A stretch of DNA of 64,000 bases from Amycolatopsis sp. WAC 01376 (GTDB lineage: Bacteria > Actinomycetota > Actinomycetes > Mycobacteriales > Pseudonocardiaceae), in NCBI RefSeq assembly GCF_003947415.1, contig NZ_QHKL01000003.1, forward strand, positions 496,001-560,000. Reading direction: 5' to 3'. The notes under the pieces are model-generated. The model had not been told where the DNA came from. It made no database searches and saw only the letters and a list, made by a program, of their open reading frames with translations. Within the stretch, counting starts at the first letter, position 1, and each line of letters starts with the position of its first letter. The position numbers and the translations under genes were made by a program. This document shows, piece by piece, positions 46,569-54,829 of this stretch.

Positions 46569-48496
46569 TGTCGCCCGGCCGTCCGGCGCAGGCCAGGGCG
46601 CGGTCGGCGGGCAGCGCGCGGCGGACCTACGCCGCCGGGACCCGCCGTGCCACCGCGCGGCGGGGCAACGGCGGAAACCCGAGCCGGTTCACCGGCGTCC
46701 GGATCCTGCTGATCGTCGTGATGGTGCTCGCCGGCCTCAAACTGGTGCAGGTGCAGTGGTTCGAGGCGGGCGCGCTGTCCGAGGCGGCGGAACGGCAGCG
46801 GACGTCGGTGATCGAAAGTCCCGCGCAGCGCGGGTCCATCCTGGACCGCAACGGGACGAAGATCGCGTTCAGTGTCGAGGTGCGGACGCTCGCGGTGAGC
46901 CTGAACTGGCTCCACAAGACGATGAACGACTTCGCCGCGAAGAACCCGACCAAGGGCAAGAACTTCGAGACCGAGGTGGCGGGCGCGGCGAAGCTCATCG
47001 CGGCCAAGCTACCAGGGGTGATCACCGAGAAGGAACTGCTGGACAAGTTCCACAAGCCCGACGGGTTCACGTACCTGGTCCACGACATCGAACCGTCGGT
47101 CGCCGAAGCGATCGTCAAGGAATACCCGTGGATCAGCGTCGAGAAGCGCTCGAAGCGGGAGTACCCCGGTGACTCGGTGGGCGCGAACATCGTCGGCTAC
47201 GCGAACTGGCGCACCGACGACCAGGACGTCTCCAAGCACAACCTGCACGGTGGTTACGGTCTCGAGGCCTCGCGCGACAACGACCTCGCCGGAACGCCGG
47301 GCCGCAAGATCGTCAACACCCGGAACGGCAACGACAACCTTGTCATCCCCGGCACCGAACGGGACATCCAGAACGCCGTCCCCGGTTCGGATCTGCAGCT
47401 CACGATCGACACCGACCTGCAGTACGAACTGCAGCGGCAGCTGAGCGAGTACGTCGCCAAGTCGAAGGCCAAGGGCGGCCAGGCGGTCATCATGGACTCG
47501 AAGACCGGCGAGGTCTACGCGCTGGCCAACGACAAGACCGTCAACCTCAACGATCCGGCTTCGCGCAGTGAGACGGAGAACCTGAACAACCGCGCGGTGA
47601 CCACGCCGTTCGAACCCGGTTCGGTGAACAAGATCGTCACCGCCGCGGGCGCGATCGACGCGGGCATCACGACGCCGGAGTCGGCGCAGGCGGTGCCGGG
47701 TTCGCTGCAGGTCGCGGACAAGATCGTCAAGGACGCCTGGCATCACGGCACGCAGCAGTTCACCACCACCGGCATCTTCGCGAAGTCGTCGAACGTCGGA
47801 ACCCTGTTGCTGGCGCAGAAGCTCGGCGAGGACCGGTACGCGGACCTGCTCAAGAAGTTCGGCCTCGGCCAGCGCACGGGGCTCGGCCTCCCCGGCGAGA
47901 GCCCGGGCGTCGTCCCGCCGCGCAACCAGTGGTCGGCCACGACCTTCGGGAACCTGCCGATCGGGCAGGGGCTTTCGATGACGGTCGTGCAGATGGCCGG
48001 GATGTACCAGGCCATCGCGAACGACGGGCTCCGCGTGGAACCCCGCGTGGTCAAGGCGAAGGTCAACCCGGACGGGACACTCGTTCCCGAACCGGCGCCG
48101 AAGACCGTCCAGGTCATCAGCCCCCAGGCGGCGAAGACCGTGCGCGAGATGATGCGCGCCGTCACACAGAAGGGCCGCGGGCAGCAGAGCGGCACCGGGC
48201 CGAAGGCGGCGCTGGAGGGCTATCAGATCTCGGGCAAAACGGGCACCGGCCAGCAGGTCGACCCGCAGACGAAGACGTACAGCAACCACTTGTACAACAT
48301 CACCTTCGCCGGGATCCTGCCCGCCGACAACCCGCGGTTCGTGGTCGGCATCCGGCTCGACGCCCCGGACGCCACCCTGCAGCAAGGACTCTCGGCCGCG
48401 CCGCTGTTCCACTCCGTGGCCGCGTACCTGGCGCAGCGGTTCCAGATCCCGCTTTCGGACGGCCCGTCGCCCCAGGTCCCGCTGGTGCTCTCCTGA
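46568..48496 (+). CDS. ftsI: Septal peptidoglycan transpeptidase, penicillin-binding protein FtsI/PbpB
   Basis: The 642-residue class B PBP has a basic tail, one membrane anchor (about residues 42-60), a dimerisation domain (AQRGSILDRNGTKIAFS near 78) and a transpeptidase domain. The active-site motifs are SVNK near 350 (SXXK), SSN near 407 and KTG near 556. It cross-links septal peptidoglycan with FtsW as partner. No PASTA domains follow. ATG 46568 fits GGGAGG with a five-base spacer; GTG 46565 would overlap the ftsL stop. The operon is interrupted after this gene by a 680-base palindrome-rich gap before murE, unlike the compact mycobacterial order. Confidence 0.96.
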   Translation: MSPGRPAQARARSAGSARRTYAAGTRRATARRGNGGNPSRFTGVRILLIVVMVLAGLKLVQVQWFEAGALSEAAERQRTSVIESPAQRGSILDRNGTKIAFSVEVRTLAVSLNWLHKTMNDFAAKNPTKGKNFETEVAGAAKLIAAKLPGVITEKELLDKFHKPDGFTYLVHDIEPSVAEAIVKEYPWISVEKRSKREYPGDSVGANIVGYANWRTDDQDVSKHNLHGGYGLEASRDNDLAGTPGRKIVNTRNGNDNLVIPGTERDIQNAVPGSDLQLTIDTDLQYELQRQLSEYVAKSKAKGGQAVIMDSKTGEVYALANDKTVNLNDPASRSETENLNNRAVTTPFEPGSVNKIVTAAGAIDAGITTPESAQAVPGSLQVADKIVKDAWHHGTQQFTTTGIFAKSSNVGTLLLAQKLGEDRYADLLKKFGLGQRTGLGLPGESPGVVPPRNQWSATTFGNLPIGQGLSMTVVQMAGMYQAIANDGLRVEPRVVKAKVNPDGTLVPEPAPKTVQVISPQAAKTVREMMRAVTQKGRGQQSGTGPKAALEGYQISGKTGTGQQVDPQTKTYSNHLYNITFAGILPADNPRFVVGIRLDAPDATLQQGLSAAPLFHSVAAYLAQRFQIPLSDGPSPQVPLVLS

Positions 48497-48571
48497 CGTG
48501 ACACGCGTTTCGGATTAGGGCCGACCGTCTTCTAGGTACCTACGACCAGCGAGCCGGGATCGCAGGTCCGT

Positions 48572-48614
48572 GAGGGCCTCCTTCCCTACTCTCAGGGTAG
48601 GGAAGGAGGCCCTC
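48572..48614 (+). terminator. 18-bp-arm hairpin downstream of ftsI
   Basis: GAGGGCCTCCTTCCCTAC (48572-48589), loop TCTCAGG, then the exact complement to 48614; 76 bases after the ftsI stop. A probable transcription end for mraZ-ftsI. Confidence 0.8.
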
Positions 48615-48679
48615 GCCTCACGCCGGGCTGTGGTTCGGGCGGTCGTGAGTGGCGATTCGGGTTCGAGTCGGTTCCGCGC

Positions 48680-48800
48680 GACTGGATGGACGACACTGTG
48701 CTCCGACAGACGACACGCGTGACTGATCGGACGACACTCCGACGTGACCCGAGTTCCGCCGCGAGTCGTCCGGATGGACACGCGTGTCGTCCATCCAGTC
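48680..48800. repeat. 121-bp element with 17-bp terminal inverted repeats
   Basis: GACTGGATGGACGACAC (48680-48696) and its exact complement (48784-48800) flank 87 bases that contain further CGACAC copies and an ACGCGT-centred dyad. There is no coding capacity. It may be a non-autonomous mobile relic or a complex terminator; no target-site duplication is evident. Confidence 0.45.
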
Positions 48801-48833
48801 ACCAACCCGGCCCACCCCGCTCCGGCACCCTGA

Positions 48834-48890
48834 AGTACGTGAAGGACCCCTTCCTTGCGCTAGACGCAGTGAAGGGGGCCTTCATGTACT
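48834..48890. repeat. Inverted repeat related to the hairpin at 36015
   Basis: AGTACGTGAAGGACCCCTTC and a near-complement ending CATGTACT; the left arm differs from that at 36017 by one base in the first 26. A second, looser repeat GTGTGAAGG / CCTTCACAC follows at 48898-48948. The rest of 48949-49176 shows only the murE promoter region. Confidence 0.6.
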
Positions 48891-49176
48891 CGGGAAGGTG
48901 TGAAGGGCGCGTTTCTCCGGCTGAGCCGAGGGAAGGGGGCCTTCACACGGCGCACCGGCCCAGCACCGTGACTTGTCGCTGTGTGTAAACGGGCTTCCGC
49001 GCCGAGTACCGTGCGGAAAGGCTGGGCACGTCGAGCCCCGCTGTCCTCAAGCGACAGTCGGAAGCCCTTGCGTGCCAAGGAGAGCTCACGAAACCCATTA
49101 CCACGGGCGTGATCGTCGCGTGCACACACCGCACCGCTTCGGTCACCCGAATGCCGCGCCGGTAACCTCCTTGGCT

Positions 49177-50814
49177 GTGTCGGTGCCTACTTCAGATCCC
49201 CGCAGCGGTCCCGCCGTCGAAAGCGGGTCCGGCGCGACGGCTGCCCAGGTCCCGGACAGCCCGGTCAAGGCCGTCGCCGCACCCCCTCGTCCGGCCAGGA
49301 TCGAGCCGATGCCGCTGGGCACGCTGCTCGCCAGGGCGGGAGCCCGGCTCGTGGTGGGTGGCGACGACTATCCGGCCGCGGCCGAGCTGACGGTCACGGG
49401 CAGCACGCTGCGCGCGCAGCACGTCCTCCCCGGTGACCTTTTCGCCGCGCTTCCCGGCGCCCGTGCCCACGGCGCGGACTTCAGCGACCAGGCCATCGCC
49501 GCCGGCGCGGCCGCCGTGCTCACCGACGAGGCCGGCGCCGAGCTCCCGGTGCTCCGCGACGCCGGCGTGCCGATCCTGGTGCATCCGGACCCGCGTGCCG
49601 CCCTCGGCGAGATCGCCGCCTGGATCTACGGCGAGCCGTCGCTGGAGCTTTCCGTCCTCGGGATCACCGGGACGTCGGGCAAGACCACGACGTCGTACCT
49701 GGTCGACGCCGGGCTCAAGGCGGCCGGGTTGACCACCGGGCTGATCGGCACGGTCGAGACCCGGATCGCGGGCGAGCGGCTGGCCAGCGGGTTCACCACC
49801 CCCGAGGCGCCGGATCTGCAGGCCCTCCTCGCGGTGATGGTGGAGCGCGGGGTGACGCATGTCCCGATGGAGGTCTCCAGCCACGCGCTGTCGCTGGGCC
49901 GGGTCAACGGCACGCGCTTCGCGGTCGGGGCCTTCACGAACCTCTCCCAGGATCACCTGGACTTCCACAAGGACATGGAGGAGTATTTCGCCGCCAAGTC
50001 GCTGCTGTTCGACGGCCGGTCCACCGCCGAGGTGGTCGTCGTCGACAGCGCCTGGGGCCACGCACTCCTCACCCCGCACACGGTGACCGTGTCCGCCGAG
50101 CCGGGAACGGACGCGCTTTGGCGCGCCACCGACCTGACACCCACCCCGGCGGGGGAGCAGACCTTCACCCTCCACGGACCCGACGGGCTCGCCGCGTCGG
50201 CGATGATCCCGCTGCCGGGTGCGTTCAACGTGGCGAACGCCGTGCTCGCGGCCGCGATCCTCAACACCGCCGGTGTCCCGCTCGAAGCGATCGTCGCCGG
50301 GCTCGCCTCGGTCGAGGTGCCGGGCCGGATGGAGCGGGTGTACCTCGGCCAGCCGTTCACCGCCGTCGTGGACTACGCGCACAAGCCCGCCGCGGTGGCG
50401 CAGGGGCTCGACGCGCTGCGCGCCCGCACCGAGGGCCGGATCATCACCGTCCTCGGCTGCGGCGGGGACCGTGACACCGCGAAGCGCCCGATGATGGGCG
50501 AGGCGGCGGTCCGGCGCAGCGAAGTGCTGATCGTGACCGACGACAACCCGCGTTCGGAGGATCCGGCCGCGATCCGGGCGGCGATGCTGGCCGGTGCCCG
50601 CAACGCCGGGCCCGCCTTGGGCGGCGAGATCGTCGAGATCGCCGACCGCCGGGAAGCCATCGTCCACGCGGTCGAGCTCGCCCAGCCCGGTGACATCGTG
50701 CTCATCGCGGGCAAGGGCCACGAGACCGGCCAGGAGGTCCAGGGTGTCGTGCACCCGTTCTCCGACCGGGAAGAGCTGGCCTCCGCCATCCGCAGACGTC
50801 TGGAGACAGAGTGA
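49177..50814 (+). CDS. murE: UDP-N-acetylmuramoyl-L-alanyl-D-glutamate-2,6-diaminopimelate ligase
   Basis: The 545-residue cytoplasmic ligase adds meso-diaminopimelate to the peptidoglycan precursor. After a 45-residue extension come the uridine-binding domain, the ATP loop GITGTSGKTTTSYLV near residue 165, VPMEVSSHAL near 230, and the DAP-specific motif DDNPRSEDP near 455. GKGHETGQE near 510 is also typical. DNPR rather than a lysine-type motif shows meso-DAP use, consistent with dapA in the window. GTG 49177 is chosen: TAACCT at 49163-49168 lies eight bases before it with no Shine-Dalgarno sequence. This promoter starts a second dcw transcript running to ftsQ. Confidence 0.96.
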   Translation: MSVPTSDPRSGPAVESGSGATAAQVPDSPVKAVAAPPRPARIEPMPLGTLLARAGARLVVGGDDYPAAAELTVTGSTLRAQHVLPGDLFAALPGARAHGADFSDQAIAAGAAAVLTDEAGAELPVLRDAGVPILVHPDPRAALGEIAAWIYGEPSLELSVLGITGTSGKTTTSYLVDAGLKAAGLTTGLIGTVETRIAGERLASGFTTPEAPDLQALLAVMVERGVTHVPMEVSSHALSLGRVNGTRFAVGAFTNLSQDHLDFHKDMEEYFAAKSLLFDGRSTAEVVVVDSAWGHALLTPHTVTVSAEPGTDALWRATDLTPTPAGEQTFTLHGPDGLAASAMIPLPGAFNVANAVLAAAILNTAGVPLEAIVAGLASVEVPGRMERVYLGQPFTAVVDYAHKPAAVAQGLDALRARTEGRIITVLGCGGDRDTAKRPMMGEAAVRRSEVLIVTDDNPRSEDPAAIRAAMLAGARNAGPALGGEIVEIADRREAIVHAVELAQPGDIVLIAGKGHETGQEVQGVVHPFSDREELASAIRRRLETE

Positions 50815-52340
50815 TCGTGCTCAGCCTGGCCGAGATCGCCGCCATTGTCGGCGGCAGGCTGCATCGGACCGACGGGACCGCCGAGGTCACCGGAAGCGTC
50901 GAATTCGACACCCGCGAGATCACGCCCGGCGGTCTGTTCGTCGCGCTGCCCGGGGCGAAGGTCGACGGCCATGACTTCGCCGCGCAGGCAATCGAGTCCG
51001 GCGCCGTCGCGGTGCTCGCGGCCAGGGAGGTCGACGGCCCGGCCGTGATCGTGCCGCCGGCCGCCGGTGCCACGCACGAACGGGCGTTCGCGCTGGTCTC
51101 GGACAAGGACGGAGCGGGCGCCGCGGTGCTGGCCGCGCTCGCCAAGCTCGCCCGGCACGTGATCCAGAAGCTCGCCGGCGACCACCTGACCGTCGTCGGG
51201 GTCACCGGTTCGGCGGGCAAGACCTCCACCAAGGACATCATCGCCCAGCTGCTGGAACCGCTCGGCCCGACGGTGGCACCGCCGGGATCGTTCAACAACG
51301 AGCTGGGCCACCCCTGGACGGCGCTGCGGGCCGACGACACGACCCGGCAGCTCGTGCTGGAGCTGTCCGCCCGCGGGCCCGGCCACATCGCCGAACTGGC
51401 GGCCATCGCACCGCCGCGGATCGGCGTCGTGCTCAACGTCGGCACCGCGCACGTGGGCGAGTTCGGCTCGCGCGAGGGCATCGCCAAGGGCAAGGGCGAG
51501 CTCGTGGAGGCGCTGCCGAGCGCGGAGGACGGCGGCGTCGCGATCCTGAACCTCGACGACCCGTACGTCGCGGCGATGGCGAGCCGCACGACCGCGCGGG
51601 TGGTTTTCGTCGGCGAGAGCGCGTCCGCGCAGGTCCGCGCCGCCGACATCACCCTCGACGGGGAAGCGCGCGCGTCGTTCCGCCTGGTCACCCCGGACGG
51701 CGAAGCGCCGGTGAAACTGCCGCTCTACGGCGAGCACCACGTCGGCAACGCGCTCAGCGCGGCCGCCGTGGCGCTGGAAATGGGCTCGACGGTCGAGGAG
51801 GTCGCGGCCCGCCTGTCGAGCCTCGAACGGCGCTCGGACCGCCGCATGGAGGTCACCACCCGGGCCGACGGCGTCACGGTGCTCAACGATTCGTTCAACG
51901 CCAGCCCCGAGTCGATGCGGGCCGCCCTCAAGGCGCTCGCGTCGATGAGCGCGAACCGCCGTTCCTGGGCCGTGCTCGGCGTGATGGGCGACCTCGGCGA
52001 GAACTCGGTCGCGGCGCACGACGGCATCGGCAGGCTCGTCGTCCGGCTCAACATCGACAAGCTCGTGGTCATCGGCCAAGCCGCCGCGGCCACGCATCAG
52101 GGTGCCCAGCAGGAGGGCTCCTGGGGCGAGGAGTCGGTACTGGTACCCGACGTCGAGGCCGCCATCGCCCTGCTGCATGATCAGCTCCGCGCGGGGGACG
52201 TGGTGCTGGTGAAGGCCTCCAAAGCCGCCGCGCTGTGGCGGGTGGCCGATGCCGTGCTCGCCTCCCCCGGAACGATCGTCGAAACCCCTGTAGTACCCCC
52301 TTCCCCCTCTCAAGAACGCTCGAACGGTGGTGACGCGTGA
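50811..52340 (+). CDS. murF: UDP-N-acetylmuramoyl-tripeptide-D-alanyl-D-alanine ligase
   Basis: The 509-residue enzyme adds D-Ala-D-Ala to the UDP-MurNAc tripeptide. The N-terminal domain (VEFDTREITPGGLFVALPG near residue 29) precedes the ATP loop VVGVTGSAGKTSTKDIIA near 124. SFNNELGHPWTAL near 160 is the MurF marker, and NDSFNASPESMRAAL near 360 opens the C-terminal domain. LVKASKAAALWRV near 462 corresponds to the usual KGSR segment. The protein is slightly longer than usual, with a Pro/Ser tail. GTG 50811 overlaps the murE stop (GTGA) and the stop overlaps mraY in the same way. Confidence 0.96.
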   Translation: MIVLSLAEIAAIVGGRLHRTDGTAEVTGSVEFDTREITPGGLFVALPGAKVDGHDFAAQAIESGAVAVLAAREVDGPAVIVPPAAGATHERAFALVSDKDGAGAAVLAALAKLARHVIQKLAGDHLTVVGVTGSAGKTSTKDIIAQLLEPLGPTVAPPGSFNNELGHPWTALRADDTTRQLVLELSARGPGHIAELAAIAPPRIGVVLNVGTAHVGEFGSREGIAKGKGELVEALPSAEDGGVAILNLDDPYVAAMASRTTARVVFVGESASAQVRAADITLDGEARASFRLVTPDGEAPVKLPLYGEHHVGNALSAAAVALEMGSTVEEVAARLSSLERRSDRRMEVTTRADGVTVLNDSFNASPESMRAALKALASMSANRRSWAVLGVMGDLGENSVAAHDGIGRLVVRLNIDKLVVIGQAAAATHQGAQQEGSWGEESVLVPDVEAAIALLHDQLRAGDVVLVKASKAAALWRVADAVLASPGTIVETPVVPPSPSQERSNGGDA

Positions 52341-53422
52341 TCAGCATCCTGATCGCGGCCGCGGCGGGCCTGCTGGTCTCCATCCTCCTCACTCCCTATC
52401 TGATCCGGGTGTTCTCCCGGCAGGGCTTCGGCCAGGAGATCCGGGAGGAAGGACCGCAGGGACACAAATCCAAACGCGGTACCCCGACGATGGGTGGTGT
52501 CGCGATCATCATCGCGATGGTCGTCGGGTATTTCGTGGCGCATCTGATCAGCTCGCTCAGCGGCGGCAACGGCACCGGCGGCCCGTCCGCCTCGGGGCTG
52601 CTGGTCCTTTTCCTGGCGGTGGGCCTCGGACTCGTCGGGTTCCTCGACGACTTCATCAAGATCCGCAAGCAGCGCAACCTCGGGCTGAACAAGACCGCGA
52701 AACTGGTCGGCCAGCTGGTGGTCACGATCGTCTTCGCGGTTCTGGCGCTGCGGTTCCCCAACGGCGAAGGCCTGACGCCCGCCTCGGAGAGCCTGTCCTA
52801 CGTGCGGGACCTCGCGCTGATCACCTTCCCGTCGGTGTTCTTCGTGATCTTCTGCTACATCGTCATCTCGGGCTGGTCGAACGCGGTGAACTTCACCGAC
52901 GGCCTCGACGGCCTCGCCGGCGGCACCGCGGCGATGGTGCTGGCGACCTACGTCGTCATCGCCTTCTGGCAGACCCGCCTCTCGTGCGCGGTCACCCCGC
53001 AGGCCGCCTGCTACGACGTCCGTGACCCGCTGGACCTGGCCGTGGTGGCCGCGGCGGCGACCGGCGCCTGCGTCGGGTTCCTCTGGTGGAACGCGGCCCC
53101 GGCGAAGATCTTCATGGGTGACACCGGTTCGCTGGCCCTCGGTGGCCTCGTCGCCGGTCTGTCGATGACCACCCGCACCGAACTGCTCGCCATCGTCATC
53201 GGCGGTCTGTTCATGGTCGAGATGATCTCGGTGGTCGCGCAGATCGCGGTGTTCCGCACGACCAGGCGGCGGCTGTTCCGGATGGCCCCGTTCCATCACC
53301 ACTTCGAACTCGCGGGCTGGGCGGAGACCACGGTCATCATCCGGTTCTGGCTGCTCTCGGCCGTCTGCTGCATGTTCGGTCTCGGCCTGTTCTACAGCGA
53401 ACAGCTCGGCCTCGGGGGTTAG
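52337..53422 (+). CDS. mraY: Phospho-N-acetylmuramoyl-pentapeptide-transferase
   Basis: The 361-residue enzyme has about ten membrane helices and links phospho-MurNAc-pentapeptide to undecaprenyl phosphate, making lipid I. HKSKRGTPTMGGVAIII near residue 46, GFLDDFIKIRKQRNLGLN near 98 (Asp pair), NFTDGLDGLAGG near 183, IFMGDTGSLALGG near 257 and APFHHHFELAGW near 313 are the five conserved cytoplasmic blocks. All catalytic Asp and His residues are present. GTG 52337 overlaps the murF stop. murD starts three bases after its stop. Confidence 0.97.
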   Translation: MISILIAAAAGLLVSILLTPYLIRVFSRQGFGQEIREEGPQGHKSKRGTPTMGGVAIIIAMVVGYFVAHLISSLSGGNGTGGPSASGLLVLFLAVGLGLVGFLDDFIKIRKQRNLGLNKTAKLVGQLVVTIVFAVLALRFPNGEGLTPASESLSYVRDLALITFPSVFFVIFCYIVISGWSNAVNFTDGLDGLAGGTAAMVLATYVVIAFWQTRLSCAVTPQAACYDVRDPLDLAVVAAAATGACVGFLWWNAAPAKIFMGDTGSLALGGLVAGLSMTTRTELLAIVIGGLFMVEMISVVAQIAVFRTTRRRLFRMAPFHHHFELAGWAETTVIIRFWLLSAVCCMFGLGLFYSEQLGLGG

Positions 53423-53425
53423 CAA

Positions 53426-54829
53426 GTGGAGCTCGCCGGGCGTCACGTCCTCGTCGCCGGAGCCGGGGTCACCGGCAAGTCCATCGTCCCCGTGCTGGCG
53501 GACCTGGGCGCACGGATCACCGTCACCGACGGCAACGCCGAACGGCTGGCGGAGCTGGAAGGGCTCGGCGCGGAACTCGTGCCCGGCCTGACGGAGCCGC
53601 CCGAAGGTGTCGAGCTGGTCGTGACCAGTCCCGGCTGGAAGCCGTCTTCGCCGTTGCTGGTGGCGGCGGCCGAGGCGGGTGTCGAGGTGATCGGCGACGT
53701 CGAACTGGCGTGGCGTGTGGGGCAGCTGCGCGACAAGCCGCCGGTGTGGCTCGCGATCACCGGCACCAACGGCAAGACCACCACGGTCGGGATGCTGGAA
53801 TCGATCCTGCGCGCCGCCGGGATCGACGCCGTGGCCTGCGGAAACGTCGGCTTCGCGGTGCTCGACGCGGTGCGGGCCGGGCACGAGGTGCTCGCCGTGG
53901 AGTTGTCGAGCTACCAGCTGCACTGGTCGTCCACGCTGGCCCCGCACGCCTCGGTGGTGCTGAACCTGGCCGAGGACCACCTCGACTGGCATGGCTCGAT
54001 GGAGGAGTACGCGGCCGCGAAGGGGCGGGTCCACACCCACTCCCGCAACGTGGTGCACAACCTCCACGAAGAGTGGTCGATCCGGCTCGCCGACGAGCAC
54101 GCGCCCGCGGACGCCCGCCGGGTCGCCTTCGGCATGGACACCCCGCGTCCCGGCGAACTCGGGATCGTGGAGGACCTGCTGGTCGACCGCGCCTTCGTCG
54201 CCGACCCGGCGACCAGCGCCGACGAGCTCGGCACGCTGGCCGACGTGCGCCCTTCCGGGCCGCACAACGTCTCCAACGCGCTCTCCGCGGCCGCGCTGGC
54301 CCGCGCGTACGGGGTCACCGGCGAGGACGTCGCCAAGGGCCTGCGCGAGTACCGGCCCGCCCCGCACCGGGCCGAGGAGATCGCCGAGATCGACGGTGTC
54401 CGGTACATCAACGACTCCAAGGCGACCAATCCGCACGCGGCGAGCGGCTCCCTGCGCGCGCACCTTTCCGTCGTCTGGATCGCCGGTGGCCAGCTCAAGG
54501 GCACTTCCGTGGAGGAGCTCGTCGGCTCGATCGCCGGCCGGTTGCGCGGAGTCGTGCTGTTCGGCGTGGATTCACCCGTGATCGCCGCCGCTGTTGCGCG
54601 ACACGCGCCGGATGTCCCGGTCAACAGCCTCCTTCCGGGTGACGATGACCCCATGACTGCGGCGGTGAAGGCGGCCCGCGCCCTGGCGCGGCCCGGAGAT
54701 GTGGTGCTGCTGGCCCCCGCCGCGGCGTCGTTGGACATGTTCACGAGCTACGGCGCGCGCGGCGACGCGTTCGCGCGGGCGGTCCGTGTCCTGCGCGACG
54801 GTGCGGGGGAGACCAGTGACGGCGGTTGA
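53426..54829 (+). CDS. murD: UDP-N-acetylmuramoylalanine-D-glutamate ligase
   Basis: The 467-residue enzyme adds D-Glu to UDP-MurNAc-L-Ala. The N-terminal Rossmann-like domain (VLVAGAGVTGKSIVPVLADLG) is followed by the ATP loop AITGTNGKTTTVGML near residue 111. VELSSYQL near 160, NLAEDHLDWHGSMEEYAAAK near 180 and YINDSKATNPHAA near 328 follow, the last being MurD-specific. LLAPAAASLDMFTSYGARGD near 430 is the C-terminal marker, with Ala-Ala in place of the common Ser-Cys. The GTG start is three bases after mraY. Its last 14 bases overlap ftsW. Confidence 0.96.
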   Translation: MELAGRHVLVAGAGVTGKSIVPVLADLGARITVTDGNAERLAELEGLGAELVPGLTEPPEGVELVVTSPGWKPSSPLLVAAAEAGVEVIGDVELAWRVGQLRDKPPVWLAITGTNGKTTTVGMLESILRAAGIDAVACGNVGFAVLDAVRAGHEVLAVELSSYQLHWSSTLAPHASVVLNLAEDHLDWHGSMEEYAAAKGRVHTHSRNVVHNLHEEWSIRLADEHAPADARRVAFGMDTPRPGELGIVEDLLVDRAFVADPATSADELGTLADVRPSGPHNVSNALSAAALARAYGVTGEDVAKGLREYRPAPHRAEEIAEIDGVRYINDSKATNPHAASGSLRAHLSVVWIAGGQLKGTSVEELVGSIAGRLRGVVLFGVDSPVIAAAVARHAPDVPVNSLLPGDDDPMTAAVKAARALARPGDVVLLAPAAASLDMFTSYGARGDAFARAVRVLRDGAGETSDGG

